Shown here piece after piece: positions 11,757-23,159 of a stretch of DNA of 64,000 bases (its first letter is position 1; each line of letters opens with the position of its first letter). The position numbers and the translations under genes are program-made. The stretch comes from Conchocele bisecta (taxonomy: Eukaryota; Mollusca; Bivalvia; Lucinida; Thyasiridae), in assembly GCA_029237695.1 (NCBI GenBank), contig CM055265.1, forward strand, positions 40,045,840 through 40,109,839, in the 5' to 3' direction. The notes under the pieces were generated by a model. It saw only the letters and a list, made by a program, of their open reading frames with translations, did not search any database and was not told where the DNA came from.

Positions 11757-11902
11757 CACATTAACAATGTTTTCTTGTAAACAATTATTGGATTTACATT
11801 TATTGAGCATAGGCTGCATAATCCATCAATTGAAATTTACAGACGATCCTAAATTCACACTTACGAACATTTTAGTCGTACGACGTTTAGTGAAACGCAC
11901 CC
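11757..11902. mobile_element. MITE, palindrome-collapsed copy
   Basis: It shares both flanks (ACAATGTTTTCTTGTAAA... and ...GTTTAGTGAAACG) with 58526-58690. It keeps only one arm of that element's palindrome, ending at GGCTGCATAATCC. Confidence 0.65.
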
Positions 11903-12526
11903 CAGGTCTCTATTGTCGAAAGGGTTAATAATAAGTATTGTCAGTATGCACGACAGTTACATCAGGCTTGAATTAGTCGGGGGGGCAATTGCTCCGAATC
12001 CGGCACCTCGTGTTAATTTTTCTTTGTTAGTGTTTTTGTATTCGTCTTGGATCCCACTTTCCGAAAAATCCGTGTGCCATTTTTTTCGGACACTTTCAAG
12101 GTCATTCAAAATCAAGAAAAATGTTTTGGTATTTATGCCTTAAAACCGAGGAATTGGTTCCTTTGAAGTGTCGGTATCTTCGGTGGTATGCATCACAATA
12201 ATTAAAAATCAACTACAATCAAGACATCTAACAACAGCTATCAAGGTCAAGGTCACAATACTATATCTTCAAGGTCACCGAAGGAAAACGGCAATGCTTT
12301 CTTCTTTGTAGTACTGATATAACAGTATGGTGTACTTATATCGTTGAATTATTATCTTAGAAAATATATCTCTAGAGATCTGTCAGAACTTAAAAAAAAA
12401 TTCTTACCATTGGAGCTCATGATGGGCTGTACATTAATGCACCCTGGTATGAACATAACGTCATTATTGTTTGGGGGTAATCGCAACGAATGCGGCACAT
12501 CGTGTTAATCTTTCTTCTTGTGGTTG

Positions 12527-14503
12527 TTAGCTCACCTGAGCGAAGCTCGTGAGCTATTGTTACCGCAATGTGTCCGTCCGTCATCCGTCTGTGAACATTT
12601 TCAAACGCCTTCTCCTCGGTAACCATTGGGCCTATAGTCACCAAACTTCATGGTCATGGTCCTTAGGTAGGGGGATTACAAAATTGTTAAACTGACGTCA
12701 ATATGTAATCCTAGATGGCCGCCGTCTAAAAAATAGACAAATTCTTCAAAAATCTTCTTCTCAAGAACCGCCTACCGGATTTCGACAAAACTTGGTTGGA
12801 ATGATCGATGTACAATGCTCTTTCAAAGTTGTTAAAATGGTGACCCCAGGGTCAAAAATGGGTGTGGCCCGTGGGGTCAAATTTTATTTTTGACCAAATA
12901 TGGTCATGTCATATATCAAATCGAAGGTATCAACGAGGCGATGACTGGTGAATTTTTTGTCGAAATTGGATGGTTATGTCATCCAAGATGGACGCCGAAA
13001 GGTCAATAGGTCGTTCTTTTATTAGAGATTTCAAAATTCTTCTTCACACAAACCGCTTGGCCCATGGTGGCCAAACTTCACAGTTATGGTCCATGGCTGA
13101 AATCTTTTCAGATTTGTTAAAATGGAGGTCATCGCTAATCCAAGATGGCCGCCGTCTAAAAATAGCATAAATTCTTAAAAAATCTTCTTCTCATGAACAG
13201 ATAGCCGGATTTCGACAAAACTTGGTAGGAATGATCAATGTACAATGCTATTTCAAATTTGTTAAAATGGTGACCCCGGGGTCAAAAATGGGCGTGGCCC
13301 GTCGGGTCAAATTGGGGTCAAATTTAATTTTTTACCGAATGGTCATTTCATATATCAAATCGAAGGTATCAATGAGGCGATGACTCTGGTGAATTTTTTG
13401 TCGAAATCGGATGGTTATGTCATCCAAGATGGCCGCATTAGAGATTTCAAAATTCTTCTCCACATGAACCGCTTGGCCCATGGTAGCCAAACTTAAAAGT
13501 TATGGTCCATGGGTGAAGCCTTTTCAGATTTGTTGAAATGGAGGTCATCGCTAATCGAAGATGGCCACCGTCTAAAAATAGCATAAATTCTTAAAAAATC
13601 TTCTTCTCTTGAACCGCCAGCCGGATTTCAACGAAACTTGGTAGGAATAATTGATGTACAATGCTCTTTCAACGTTGTTAAAATAGTGACCCTGGGGTAA
13701 AAAATGGGCGTAGCCCGTGGGGGTCAAATTGGTGTCAAATTTTATTTTTGACCGAATATGGTCATGTCATATATCAGATTGACGGTATCAACGAGGCGAT
13801 CACTCTGGTACATTTTTTGTCGAAATTGGATGGTTATGTCATCCAAGATGGCCGCCGAAAGGTCAAATGGTTGTTCTTTTATTAGAGATTTCAAAATTCT
13901 TCTTCACACGAACCGCTTGGCCCATGGTGGCCAAACTTCAGTTATGGTCCATGGGTGAAGCCTTTTCAGATTTGTTAAAATGGAGATCATCGCTAATCCA
14001 AGATGGCCGCCGTCTAAAAATAGCATAAATTCTTAAAAAATCTTCTTCTCATGAACCGCTCGCCGGATTTCAACGAAACTTGGTAGGAATGATTGATGTA
14101 CAATGCTCTTTCAAAGGTTGTTAAAATGGTGACCCCGGGATCAAAAATGGGCGTGGCCCGTGGGGTCAAATTTTATTTTTGACCGAATATGGTCATGTCA
14201 TATCAAATTGAAGGTATCAGCGAGGCGATCGCTCTGGTGAATTATTTGCCTAAATCAGATAGTTACGTCATCCATGATTGCCGCCAAAAGGTCCATTTAT
14301 TCAAGATTTTGAACGTCTTTTTCTCAGGAACCACATGGCTGATGCTGGCCAAACTTCATAGTAAGTTAAGATCCTTGGGTGAAGCATTTTCAGATTTGGT
14401 AAAATGAGAGTCATCGCTTAATCCAACATGACCACCATTTAAAACACATATGAACTCAATGTCATATTCTCCTCTGGTGTTCATGGAGTCATGTGGAGTC
14501 TTG
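12527..14503 (+). mobile_element. RC-6 Helentron-like element, long copy
   Basis: The 5' end TTAGCTCACCTGAGCG folds with the following CTCGTGAGCT and leads into GTCCGTCCGTCATCCGTC. The core consists of four units of about 415-450 bp; the landmark GTGACCC(C/T)(A/G)GG recurs near 12836, 13266, 13680 and 14127. The 3' end is eroded: the GGGCCATCATGGCCC hairpin of other copies is missing, but CTTG at 14500-14503 followed by TTT remains. Open frames inside are repeat shadows. It is non-coding and non-autonomous. Confidence 0.65.
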
Positions 14504-14838
14504 TTTTATATTATAACCTTATACCTTATAGGGTTCAGCATTCAGAAATTAACGGTGCCATTTCTTTACAATTAAGTTCAATGTCATTTCAATGTCATTG
14601 AACTTCAAGACGATTTTGATGCTATATATGCTTTTAAAAAAGATTCATCAAAGCATTTGGCATACAAAAATTGTCAATATTTTCATTGATATTGATAATA
14701 AATTTATTTGTGAAGTAGAAAAGCAGTCATCAAATGTCAATTTCATAGTAGGTCGCGGATGTTGATACCTTTAAATTCAACAATCAAAATGCACATGTTT
14801 CGTATTCTTTGTCATAATTCCACATTTATTAATCTTAA
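14504..14838. other. No gene recognised
   Basis: This is AT-rich sequence with a short self-complementary stretch around AATGTCATTTCAATGTCATT. No feature is supported. Confidence 0.35.
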
Positions 14839-14940
14839 GTAAGCTTTCCACAATAATACGGTATGTTGAACAATTCTGCAGTAACCTGGTTCCTGGCTAC
14901 TGCAGAATTCTTCAACATATATTTATTGCGGAACGCTTAC
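14839..14940. repeat. 102 bp hairpin (MITE-like)
   Basis: The left arm GTAAGCTTTCCACAATAA...ATTCTGCAGTA is the imperfect inverse of the right arm TACTGCAGAATTC...TTATTGCGGAACGCTTAC, around the short loop ACCTGGTTCCTGGC. Confidence 0.75.
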
Positions 14941-15080
14941 TATCATGACTAAACCAGAACCCAGGGAATTGAAGCTTAGAAGATCTGGTGAGAGAGATGT
15001 GAAGGAGTGGAAGAGTAGGTTCATTGTTACTGTATTAATCTAAAGACATGCATTTCTAAAGAAAAAGATCTTCAGAAATG

Positions 15081-15290
15081 TATTTATACCCCCTATACGA
15101 TAGCATATTGTGTTGCTCTTGAGGTTCCGTAAGTCCGTGCGCCCGTCCATTCGCCCGTCTATCTGTCCGTCCGTTCGTCCGTGTATATTTTCGTGGAAAA
15201 GTCGAAAAGTTTGAAAGCATTTCTCCAGGTAGAGTCCAGTATGCCACGGGTGCATATCCATGTTTTACAACATAATGCCTAGTTATGTAT
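15081..15290 (+). repeat. Degenerate RC-type 5' zone
   Basis: TTATACCCCCTATACG is followed by a long CGTCC-rich stretch and a core-like GTCGAAAAGTTTGAAAGC. It resembles the 5' section of the RC elements. No 3' terminus was found. Confidence 0.4.
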
Positions 15291-15694
15291 GGTATTTGTA
15301 TTTACTTTTGTTAAGTTGAATGCCAGTTCAAGGTCGTGGAAAATTAAGAATAATGTATTGTATTTATCAAAATAACAAAAAAACATGATAACTACCATAT
15401 AATGGTCATCTACTGAATATGTGTGCCAAGTTTCATTAATTAAAAAACAAAACTATTAAAGCACAGGTCTTAGGAAATGATAATTTCAATGTCATGCTTC
15501 ATAACTTTTATAATTACTGATTGCTACCTGTTAATTGCTAGTGAATGCATATTCGAACGCAGTTCATCATGACTTGTGCACGGCTATAGGCGATAGTTAA
15601 TGTGTACGTGTGTCATGCTGCTACCCATAGAGTATACCAGGCTATGTTTTCATGGGTTCATCGGTCTCCTCTCTGTATCTACTTTCTATTCTGG

Positions 15695-15942
15695 TTAACT
15701 CTGCATGCTGGGAAACTTGTGGGCTATAAATAGTTCAAAACTAGCGGACAATAATTCATCATATTTTCTTGTATTTCTCCCCGTAAATATCATGAATATG
15801 TCTTGGAATTTCATTAGAATTGAGTCCTGCGGACTCAATTCTAATGAAATTTCAAGACATATTTACAGAGAGAAATAAAACATATACATGTACTCCTAAT
15901 TCGTTTGGCGGATATTTTCGCCGCTAGCATGCAAAGAGTTAA
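15695..15942. mobile_element. MITE with intact central palindrome
   Basis: Inverted ends are TTAACTCTGCATGCTGG and the complement-like CTAGCATGCAAAGAGTTAA. The central hairpin AATATGTCTTGGAATTTCATT...GAGTCC / GGACTC...AAGACATATTT spans about 15797-15867. A sibling at 52683-52900 has lost most of one hairpin arm. Confidence 0.75.
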
Positions 15943-16222
15943 GATTGAAAATCTAACCATACATGTATATGTATTACTTCCATACAGGACTCGCATTGAG
16001 ATAGCATCTCCACCATAATTTATAACCGTGTATAATCTTTCCGAGTAAAAGGATATATACAAAATCCAAATGAGGCTGGATTCACTGTTAACCAGACACC
16101 ATACTATATTAGGATCTAAATAGTCAGATTCTTTTATGTAATACTAAATAATATCACCAACTTATTATTAAAATAGCAACTTTCACATAAGATATGACAG
16201 AAACAATGCATTACAAATCATA
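15943..16222. other. No gene recognised
   Basis: AT-rich flank of the LTR retrotransposon. No feature supported. Confidence 0.4.
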
Positions 16223-16227
16223 CAGGT

Positions 16228-17519
16228 TGTCACAAAATTGTGTAACCGAAATCACACAATTGTGAGACAGGTTCTTTTAATATAGATCTGGTGTGGCTGT
16301 ACATAGGCATAGACAAATAGTCAAAGTCAATTTACACATTTTTAATCAGTCAATGATAACTATTGCACTATTTATCCAGCAAAACACAAGTTACAGTATC
16401 TTCTAAACGTTCCACATAGCTAAGTTTCCCTGTGAATGCATGAGTCCTAGGTTGTCACTGAATACACAAAATGTTCATAGATGCACAACAAATATTCACC
16501 CCCATGGTATGTCCACGAGACTAAATAATATGAATTGAGAATCCTAACATTCAAAATGGTACACTAAGGTGTCACACTGGTGTCGTGGAGGACAGTAAAC
16601 CACATGTAGTACGATGTCACAAAGATGTCCACTAAGAAAAAATATACCACGAAGATGTCCAATATGGATAATATGTCACTAAGATGCCACGAAGAATTCC
16701 ACTCAGGATTGCATACCCACAAAGATGTCCACTAAGGACAATATGTCACTAAGATTCACACGTGTTCACTCCACCGACAATCTGTCATAAGGGTGATAAT
16801 ACCCCAGTAATGTTAGTCTATCTCATCAATGTTCACATCAGTTCACTCCCAAAGGATACAATATTTCTCATTCACACAAATGACATCGCCTCATGTCATT
16901 CTCGGTTATTTCCATCTATGGAAATATCAGTCTCGACCCGCCATATGCTGCTCAGGAATGGCAATGCCCGTGCCGTGGAATGGAAAGGAATCCCCCAGAG
17001 GATGGACACCCAGGAATCGCCCCATCAACATAAGCCACCTGCAATTAAGTGGTCATTACCACTAACTAACTACCAGTGTCGTTTGAAGAGAATTCACCAA
17101 ATTCCACGCGATTTAAATGGCTAAAATTGCATTACAATTCACAAACTCCACCTTGGTTAAATATGGGGTAAAATAACTTACAGTGTCTGGAATCCACAGA
17201 TCTAGCTCACATATACAGGAATAAAATTGTACAAAACGTTCTCCACACAAAGCACTAATAGGTCTTCCCACAATCAGATCTCTCTAAGCAATGACCACAC
17301 ATGCATGCCCAGTGAACTATTCACATAAAAATGCTCAATACTTGTCCAGCTATGACTGACCACTGTATGTGATATCCACTACCAGTAATTGTTAACAATG
17401 CAGCTCACCTGTAAAATGCACCTGGGTACAACTTACCTGTGCAATCAATAGTACAGGTATGTATACTGCACGCAAAATTAGACACAATCTATACTGAGCA
17501 ACTGCACAATTTTGTGACA
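16228..17519 (-). repeat. LTR, 3' copy (left)
   Basis: It begins TGTCACAAAATTGTG and ends CACAATTTTGTGACA, so its ends are perfect 15 bp inverses with canonical TG/CA borders. It contains a loose internal repetition of CCACGAAGATGTCC-like sequence. The open frames inside are identical in both LTRs and are not genes. Confidence 0.9.
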
Positions 17520-17689
17520 TACCTCCGTTTCCAAGATGAAAAACATGTTTTTCACTCCTAATCACAAATTAAAAATAAAAATCGGCTTAAAACAAATGAA
17601 AACAAAAATCTGTTGATCTCCTCTAGCTCGAGCTTACCTGCCTTGATCTTCAAACACTGTGGCTACATGAATATTCTCTACCTACACAT

Positions 17690-18408
17690 GACGACTGAGA
17701 AAATCTGCTCCGACATTCTCTGATCCTTTGATCGCTACAATGCGAAACCGGTTTCCCTTCTCTGTAGGAGGATGTATAGGACCAATCAAATCTACTGCAA
17801 CTCTGGCAAATGGAGTGTCTATCAGTGATGATAACTCACCAACGGGTACTTCCTGACCTTACCTTTAGAAAATGTCTTCTGACATAAATCACAGGAACGA
17901 CAGTACCTATTAATGTCCCCTTGTACACCGGGCCAATAAAACTGTGCCAGAATTTTGCTAGTCATCTTTCTGACCCTAAATGGCCTGCTAAAATGGAATC
18001 ATGTGCCAACTTCAAAACATGTTCTCTCAAATGTTTTGGAACCAACCGCTGCTTAAACACCTTTCCGCATCTACCCTCTCGGATTGGAAACGTCTGTAAA
18101 TCAAACCATTTTGTTTCTCAAACCAATGAACACCTCCGCCTTTTGCTACCTTCTTCTCACCTGTAACAACACGCTCCTTTGCAATGTGCAATGTATCATC
18201 AGTCTCCTGACCAGTTCTAACTCATTCATGTCGATGCTGCACAAATTGGATTCGTCACATTAAGTGGTTTAAACTTACCTTCATTAGCAACTTGAGATCT
18301 GGTTTGTACTGCACTCACTTCACATTGACATCATCACTGGTTTGACAGGACCAAAATTTATCTGGATTACCAGGATCTCTGGCATTTGGGATATTACCTA
18401 CGATGAGT
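17690..18408 (-). pseudogene. pol remnant: protease end, integrase start, RNase H end
   Basis: Read on the minus strand from 18408 this continues the protease domain (GNIPNARDPG motif) after a one-base shift. A linker with SAVQTRSQ follows. Next is the integrase zinc-binding domain, seen as AHDSILAGHLG, FYWPGV and the CRSCDLCQ cysteines, and then the integrase core start with its first catalytic aspartate (VDLIGP). At about 17745-17755 the frame passes directly into IKGSENVGADFLSR, normally the end of RNase H. Everything between, including reverse transcriptase, is missing. Several frame breaks are present. It is a fossil only. Confidence 0.75.
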
Positions 18409-19230
18409 TCAAAAAACAGGATTCTCCGCACATAGGGCCTCTACATCACCTGTAAAAAATGGTGTGTGTCTATGTGAATCATTGCTATGGGAAGCTGCCT
18501 CACTGTACCGTCTAATAGCATACAGCCCTTGGAATTCCCAGTCAACTGATTTGCTTGTACTAAATCTCTCCGAACTAACGACGCCAGAACAACCTGTATC
18601 TCTTAGTACCTTGACCTTCATTCTATTGACGAAACCATAATGTACTGGTAGATTGTCAACCTTCAAATCTTTGGAAGTACTCTTACAAGCCGCCGTCATT
18701 ACAGGAAACTCATGCCCGCACTGTAATGTAACTCTACTGTTGCTCACACAACACTCTTCAAACTGACCCAAGTCCTCCTCAATACCACAACTAACAACTG
18801 TCTTCACCTCAGTATCTTCATCAGAACGATGATCTGAGCCCATTGAATTCAACCCTCTTGTGAAACCACCTCTACCTCTATAACCACCTCTATTATGGTG
18901 TTGTGTACCGCGACCTCTAGCCTGGTCTTGAGCATGATCTGTCAAACATGCTGCTTTGAAGGAAGGACCACGCCCGAAATTTCCCTTCTTTGGACAATCT
19001 TTAATGAAATGGGTATTGGATTTGCAATGGTAACAAATTCGTTCTCTTACCTTTGCATCTGAACTGAACGACTTAGACTGTGATGACTGATCAAAACATT
19101 CAAAATTGCCTTTTGAGTCTGGTTTTTGACGGATTGTCTCATTTACACCATGTGCCTCCTGATACTGTTCTGCGAGTTCCGCCATTTCTGTAACTGAACT
19201 AATTTTTCTCTCCTTGAGAAATACCTGCAA
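18409..19230 (-). pseudogene. Retrotransposon gag (C-terminal) and protease, broken
   Basis: The 273-codon frame contains a CCHC zinc knuckle (CYHCKSNTHFIKDC, about residues 65-78), a glycine/arginine-rich stretch, and an aspartic protease active site RDTGCSG. It ends at a frameshift in the protease C-terminal part (GDVEALCAENPV). The N-terminal gag part lies at 19232-19955, separated by a stop and a frameshift. Products would be the nucleocapsid region, which binds element RNA, and the maturation protease. The assignment to Ty3/gypsy type is from family motifs. Confidence 0.8.
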
Positions 19231-19231
19231 T

Positions 19232-19955
19232 TCTTGCTGGATGTCTGCATGAACTGCTCACGGATAATCACATCTCGCAAACCCTCAAAAGACTTCTGGG
19301 TGCCTTAGCCAATTCCATCCAACTTTGCCAAGTAATCTGTCAACCTAACAATGAACTGAGGGACGGTTTCACCGACCTCTTGTCTGCTATTCCTAAAGTT
19401 ATGTCGAAACCCGTCTTCCGTCAGCTGAAACCGTTTTAACAATGCTTCCTTCAATATATCATAGTCCAATGCATCAGATGGGGATAAACGTGAATACACG
19501 TCTAGTGCCTTCCCTTGGACAAGAGCACTTAAATTAGTAGCCCAATCAGTTCTATCCCAACCCGCGTTTTCAGCAAACCTCTCAAACCGTTTCAAATATG
19601 CATCCATTTTATCTTGCCGTTCATTAAAAGCAGGTAATTTGGGCGATTTTGCTTTTACGTGACTAACACCTGAACTGAAACTAACATGGGAGCCATCAAT
19701 CTTCCTCAGCTTCTCCATCTCTACTTCCATCTGAAGCATTTTAACTTTTGCCTCAGTCTCTTTCTTAGCCAATTCAAACTCGTGCTCTCTCTCTTTCGCC
19801 TCTTTCTCCAACTTCAACTTATGCATTTCTCTTTCACTAGCCCTTTCCTCTCTATCTAATCTTTCTGCCTCTTTCTTCTCAACAAATGCTAACAGTGTCT
19901 CTCCCTGTAAGCCTAATGCCTTCCCACAGTCAATTAATTTCTCATAACTAGCCAT
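19232..19955 (-). pseudogene. Retrotransposon gag (N-terminal and capsid part), broken
   Basis: The start ATG at 19953-19955 opens a 216-codon frame ending in TAA near 19302-19304. The same frame continues as gag-like sequence (FEGLRDVIIREQ) before shifting near 19240. The first 90 residues form a highly charged coiled coil rich in Glu, Lys and Arg. A retrotransposon gag domain follows: KLPAFNERQDKMDAYLKRFE, WATNLSALVQGKALDVYSRL, LKRFQLTEDGFR. This matches the long-N-terminus gag of mollusc Ty3/gypsy elements. It is non-functional as it stands. Confidence 0.8.
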
Positions 19956-20030
19956 GTTCCTAAATGTTTTTTTTGTTATTGGTCAGACTAAGACTTTAAT
20001 ATGCATGCACTATGCAAAGCGATTTTCCAA

Positions 20031-20049
20031 GATCCTGCCGGGATCGCCA
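20031..20049 (-). other. Primer-binding site of the LTR element
   Basis: On the minus strand, two bases (TA) after the 5' LTR, the sequence starts TGGCGATCCCGGCAGGATC. TGG complements the CCA end of a tRNA, as in standard primer-binding sites. I cannot name the tRNA from the sequence alone. Confidence 0.7.
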
Positions 20050-20051
20050 TA

Positions 20052-21334
20052 TGTCACAAAATTGTGTAACCGAAATCACACAATTGTGAGACAGGTTCTT
20101 TTAATATAGATCTGGTGTGGCTGTACATAGGCATAGACAAATAGTCAAAGTCAATTTACACATTTTTAATCAGTCAATGATAACTATTGCACTATTTATC
20201 CAGCAAAACACAAGTTACAGTATCTTAAACTTAACGTTCCACATAGCTAAGTTTCCCTGTGAATGCATGAGTCCTAGGTTGTCACTGAATACACAAATGT
20301 TCATAGATGCACAACAAATATTCACCCCCATGGTATGTCACGAGACTAAATAATATGAATTGAGAATCCTAACATTCAAAATGGTACACTAAGGTGTCAC
20401 ACTGGTGTCATGGAGGACAGTACATGTAGTACGATGTCACAAAGATGTCCACTAAGAAAAAATATACCACGAAGATGTCCAATATGGATAATATGTCACT
20501 AAGATGCCACGAAGAATTCCACTCAGGATTGCATACCCACAAAGATGTCCACTAAGGACAATATGTCACTAAGATTCACACGTGTTCACTCCACCGACAA
20601 TCTGTCATAAGGGTGATAATACCCCAGTAATGTTAGTCTATCTCATCAATGTTCACATCAGTTCACTCCCAAAGGATACAATATTTCTCATTCACACAAA
20701 TGACATCGCCTCATGTCATTCTCGGTTATTTCCATCTATGGAAATATCAGTCTCGACCCGCCATATGCTGCTCAGGAATGGCAATGCCCGTGCCGTGGAA
20801 TGGAAAGGAATCCCCCAGAGGATGGACACCCAGGAATCGCCCCATCAACATAAGCCACCTGCAATTAAGTGGTCATTACCACTAACTAACTACCAGTGTC
20901 GTTTGAAGAGAATTCACCAAATTCCACGCGATTTAAATGGCTAAAATTGCATTACAATTCACAAACTCCACCTTGGTTAAATATGGGGTAAAATAACTTA
21001 CAGTGTCTGGAATCCACAGATCTAGCTCACATATACAGGAATAAAATTGTACAACGTTCTCCACACAAAGCACTAATAGGTCTTCCCACAATCAGATCTC
21101 TCTAAGCAATGACCACACATGCATGCCCAGTGAACTATTCACATAAAAATGCTCAATACTTGTCCAGCATGACTGACCACTGTATGTGATATCCACTACC
21201 AGTAATTGTTAACAATGCAGCTCACCTGTAAAATGCACCTGGGTACAACTTACCTGTGCAATCAATAGTACAGGTATGTATACTGCACAAAATTAGACAC
21301 AATCTATACTGAGCAACTGCACAATTTTGTGACA
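20052..21334 (-). repeat. LTR, 5' copy (right)
   Basis: 1283 bp against 1292 bp for the other LTR. Comparing them by eye shows about one substitution (GTGTCGTGG/GTGTCATGG) and roughly eight small indels. It has the same TGTCACA...TGTGACA ends. Confidence 0.9.
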
Positions 21335-21339
21335 CAGGT

Positions 21340-21790
21340 CAACACGTATCCTCAATCATCTTAGCTTTCATAAGCATAATTATATCCAATCATGTATAAT
21401 GACTACCAGCAGTCTGTTGTGCCATCCGACTGCACAATGATAGTTTATTGCATAAAGCATAAACCATGCTGGCTCTTGATAAAAACAGACAATCAATTTC
21501 AAAATACAAGCATGAAGACAGATAATCGACACGATTAGCACATGATATGACATATTAGCATGCACAGTATCAGAGGTCTCCGTAAAATTGAGAGTTAAGT
21601 CGGCTTTTTTTTAAAAAGTAGCCAGCTATATCAACTTCCACGCAGCTTCAGTTAGGGGGGTTTGGTGGCATCTGGTGAGTTTTATGGTGCATATATTTGT
21701 AGTTGTTTAAGACAATTTCTGCATATATTGTTGCAAAAATTTTAAAATGTGTTGATAGCAGGACAAATCTGAAGTTGTTGTGCTCCCGGA
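21340..21790. other. No gene recognised
   Basis: Mixed sequence to the right of the LTR element. No open frame with recognisable similarity. Confidence 0.35.
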
Positions 21791-21792
21791 TA

Positions 21793-22225
21793 AATTTTTT
21801 CGGGGCGGCATATTGTTGCCGCTTTGTCCGTCCATCTGGCGTCCGCGTCGGCGTCGCACTTCGGTTAAGATTTTTAGTCAAGTCCATATCTTCAATACTA
21901 TTAGGCCTAGAGACATCAAACTTGCACACATTAATCACCTTGCAATGTACATCTATAACCACTATCAAATCTGTGACCTTGGCCCACTTTTCCACTTAAA
22001 TTACTTTGTTATTTGGTTAAGGTTTTTAGTCAAGTCTCTATCTTCAATATTATTAGGGCTAGAGCCACCAAACTTGCACACATTGATCGCCTTGCAGTGT
22101 ACATCAATAACCACTGTCACATCTGTGACCCTCATGTGACCTTGACCCACTTTTCCTCTTAAATTACTTAGTTATTTCCCCTTGGTTAAGGTTTTTAGTC
22201 GAGTCTCTATCTTCAATATTATTGG
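21793..22225 (+). mobile_element. RC-like element, 5' part with tandem core
   Basis: GGGGCGGCATATTGTTGCCGC forms a short hairpin and is followed by TTGTCCGTCCATCTGGCGTCC. The core comprises about 2.5 units of about 165 bp with GGTTAAGGTTTTTAGTCAAG and TTCAATA(C/T)TATTAGG, the unit family of 5101-6205. No 3' terminus was found, as G-rich DNA follows directly. Confidence 0.5.
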
Positions 22226-22243
22226 GGTGGGGTGGGGTGGGGG
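22224..22243 (+). other. G-quadruplex-forming motif
   Basis: Four G-tracts separated by single T (GGGGTGGGGTGGGGTGGGGG). This is an ideal parallel G-quadruplex pattern. A second G-rich stretch lies at about 22335-22368. Confidence 0.8.
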
Positions 22244-22394
22244 TACGAATGAAAAAAAAAAAGTCGACACGCAAGAACATTTTGACCAGAGAAGGTGGGA
22301 TAAAATGTGTTTTTGTTATTTTGTCCAGTACCATGGGGTCTGGGTGAGGTGGGGGTGGGGGAGGGTACGAGGGAAAATAAATTAACAGAGTAAG

Positions 22395-22562
22395 AGCATA
22401 GCAATAACCCAATTCAACTCCCAGGTAACTAAAGAGCTAAAGATAAAAACGTACCTGAGGGCCAAACCAGGCAAATCGTGATTCCTATGAGGAGGAACCC
22501 ATACCGTTAATTTACACTGTCTCATTCGCCTGACCACCACCCACCCGTGTTTTGTAAAAAAA
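22395..22562 (-). repeat. SINE-like repeat, 5' part
   Basis: Read on the minus strand: CGGGTGGGTGGTGGTCAGGC, GTGTAAATTAACGGTA, GATTTGCCTGGTTTGGCCCT and GGTACGTTTTTATCTTTAGC. This is the same order as the start of the copy at 27055. Confidence 0.65.
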
Positions 22563-23159
22563 ATAAATAAAAAAATGTTCTTTTACGACATGAATTGTAG
22601 CCGGCGCCAACTGAGCGAGTAGCGAGTAGTCGGCTAAATCGCTGCCGGCGCTTACGGAGAGCTCTGACAGTATACATTCGTCACTGTAACGGATATCATC
22701 CGTTTCAACTCGAACTGGCTAACTGAGCATAGGATATGCAAATAACATTCTTGGCATTGCTTTACTTTTCTGAATGCAGTGTATGTATCAGATTCAGCTT
22801 AACACAAATATTAATTTCACATTATGGAAAACATTATATCGTTGTAACTACATATTCTATTGTTTTATATAAACGATACATTGTATTGTTGAAAACTAAT
22901 TTAGTCCATGCATGTGCCGTGAATATCATCACCTTCAAAATTGCTATATAACTCTACATGTCATTCATATAACACATAAGCAGAGCTGTTTAACCAAAAT
23001 ATTAGTCCCTGGTATGGGGTACCCCTGAGTTCGCTATAAACCTATTTAATGTATGTGAACACCTAGTCAAGTCAAGTGAGCAACTCCTTATAACCACGAT
23101 GACAATTAGTTAAGTATGTTAGAAAATCTGTGTCTATTCCATTAAATCCTTGTGCAGCA
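22563..23159. other. No gene recognised
   Basis: A short GC-richer patch (about 22600-22680, with GCCGGCGCC and GCCGGCGC) is followed by AT-rich DNA. No supported feature. Confidence 0.35.

Larger units (their letters stand above)
16223..21339 (-). mobile_element. LTR retrotransposon (Ty3/gypsy type, Gmr1-like order), deleted
   Basis: This is a complete insertion bounded by the 5 bp target duplication CAGGT (16223-16227 and 21335-21339). Two nearly identical LTRs (16228-17519 and 20052-21334) enclose only 2532 bp. Genes read on the minus strand, so the right LTR is the 5' LTR. In order the interior holds gag with a CCHC knuckle, an aspartic protease (DTG), a linker, the integrase zinc-binding domain with the start of the integrase core, and then abruptly the last residues of RNase H. 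Integrase upstream of RNase H is the order known for Gmr1-like Ty3/gypsy elements. Reverse transcriptase and most of the integrase are deleted. Stops and frameshifts break the frames, so the copy cannot act on its own. High LTR identity (mostly small indels) suggests a recent insertion. Confidence 0.88.

Noticed and set aside
17690..18408. Scrambled pol gene caused by inversion or rearrangement
   Set aside because: All pieces are on the same strand in the order expected for Gmr1-like elements. A single internal deletion explains the structure more simply.
16762..20944. Identical 120-codon frames at 16762 and 20582
   Set aside because: Both lie at the same place in the two LTRs and have no recognisable protein similarity. 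They are duplicated because the LTRs are.
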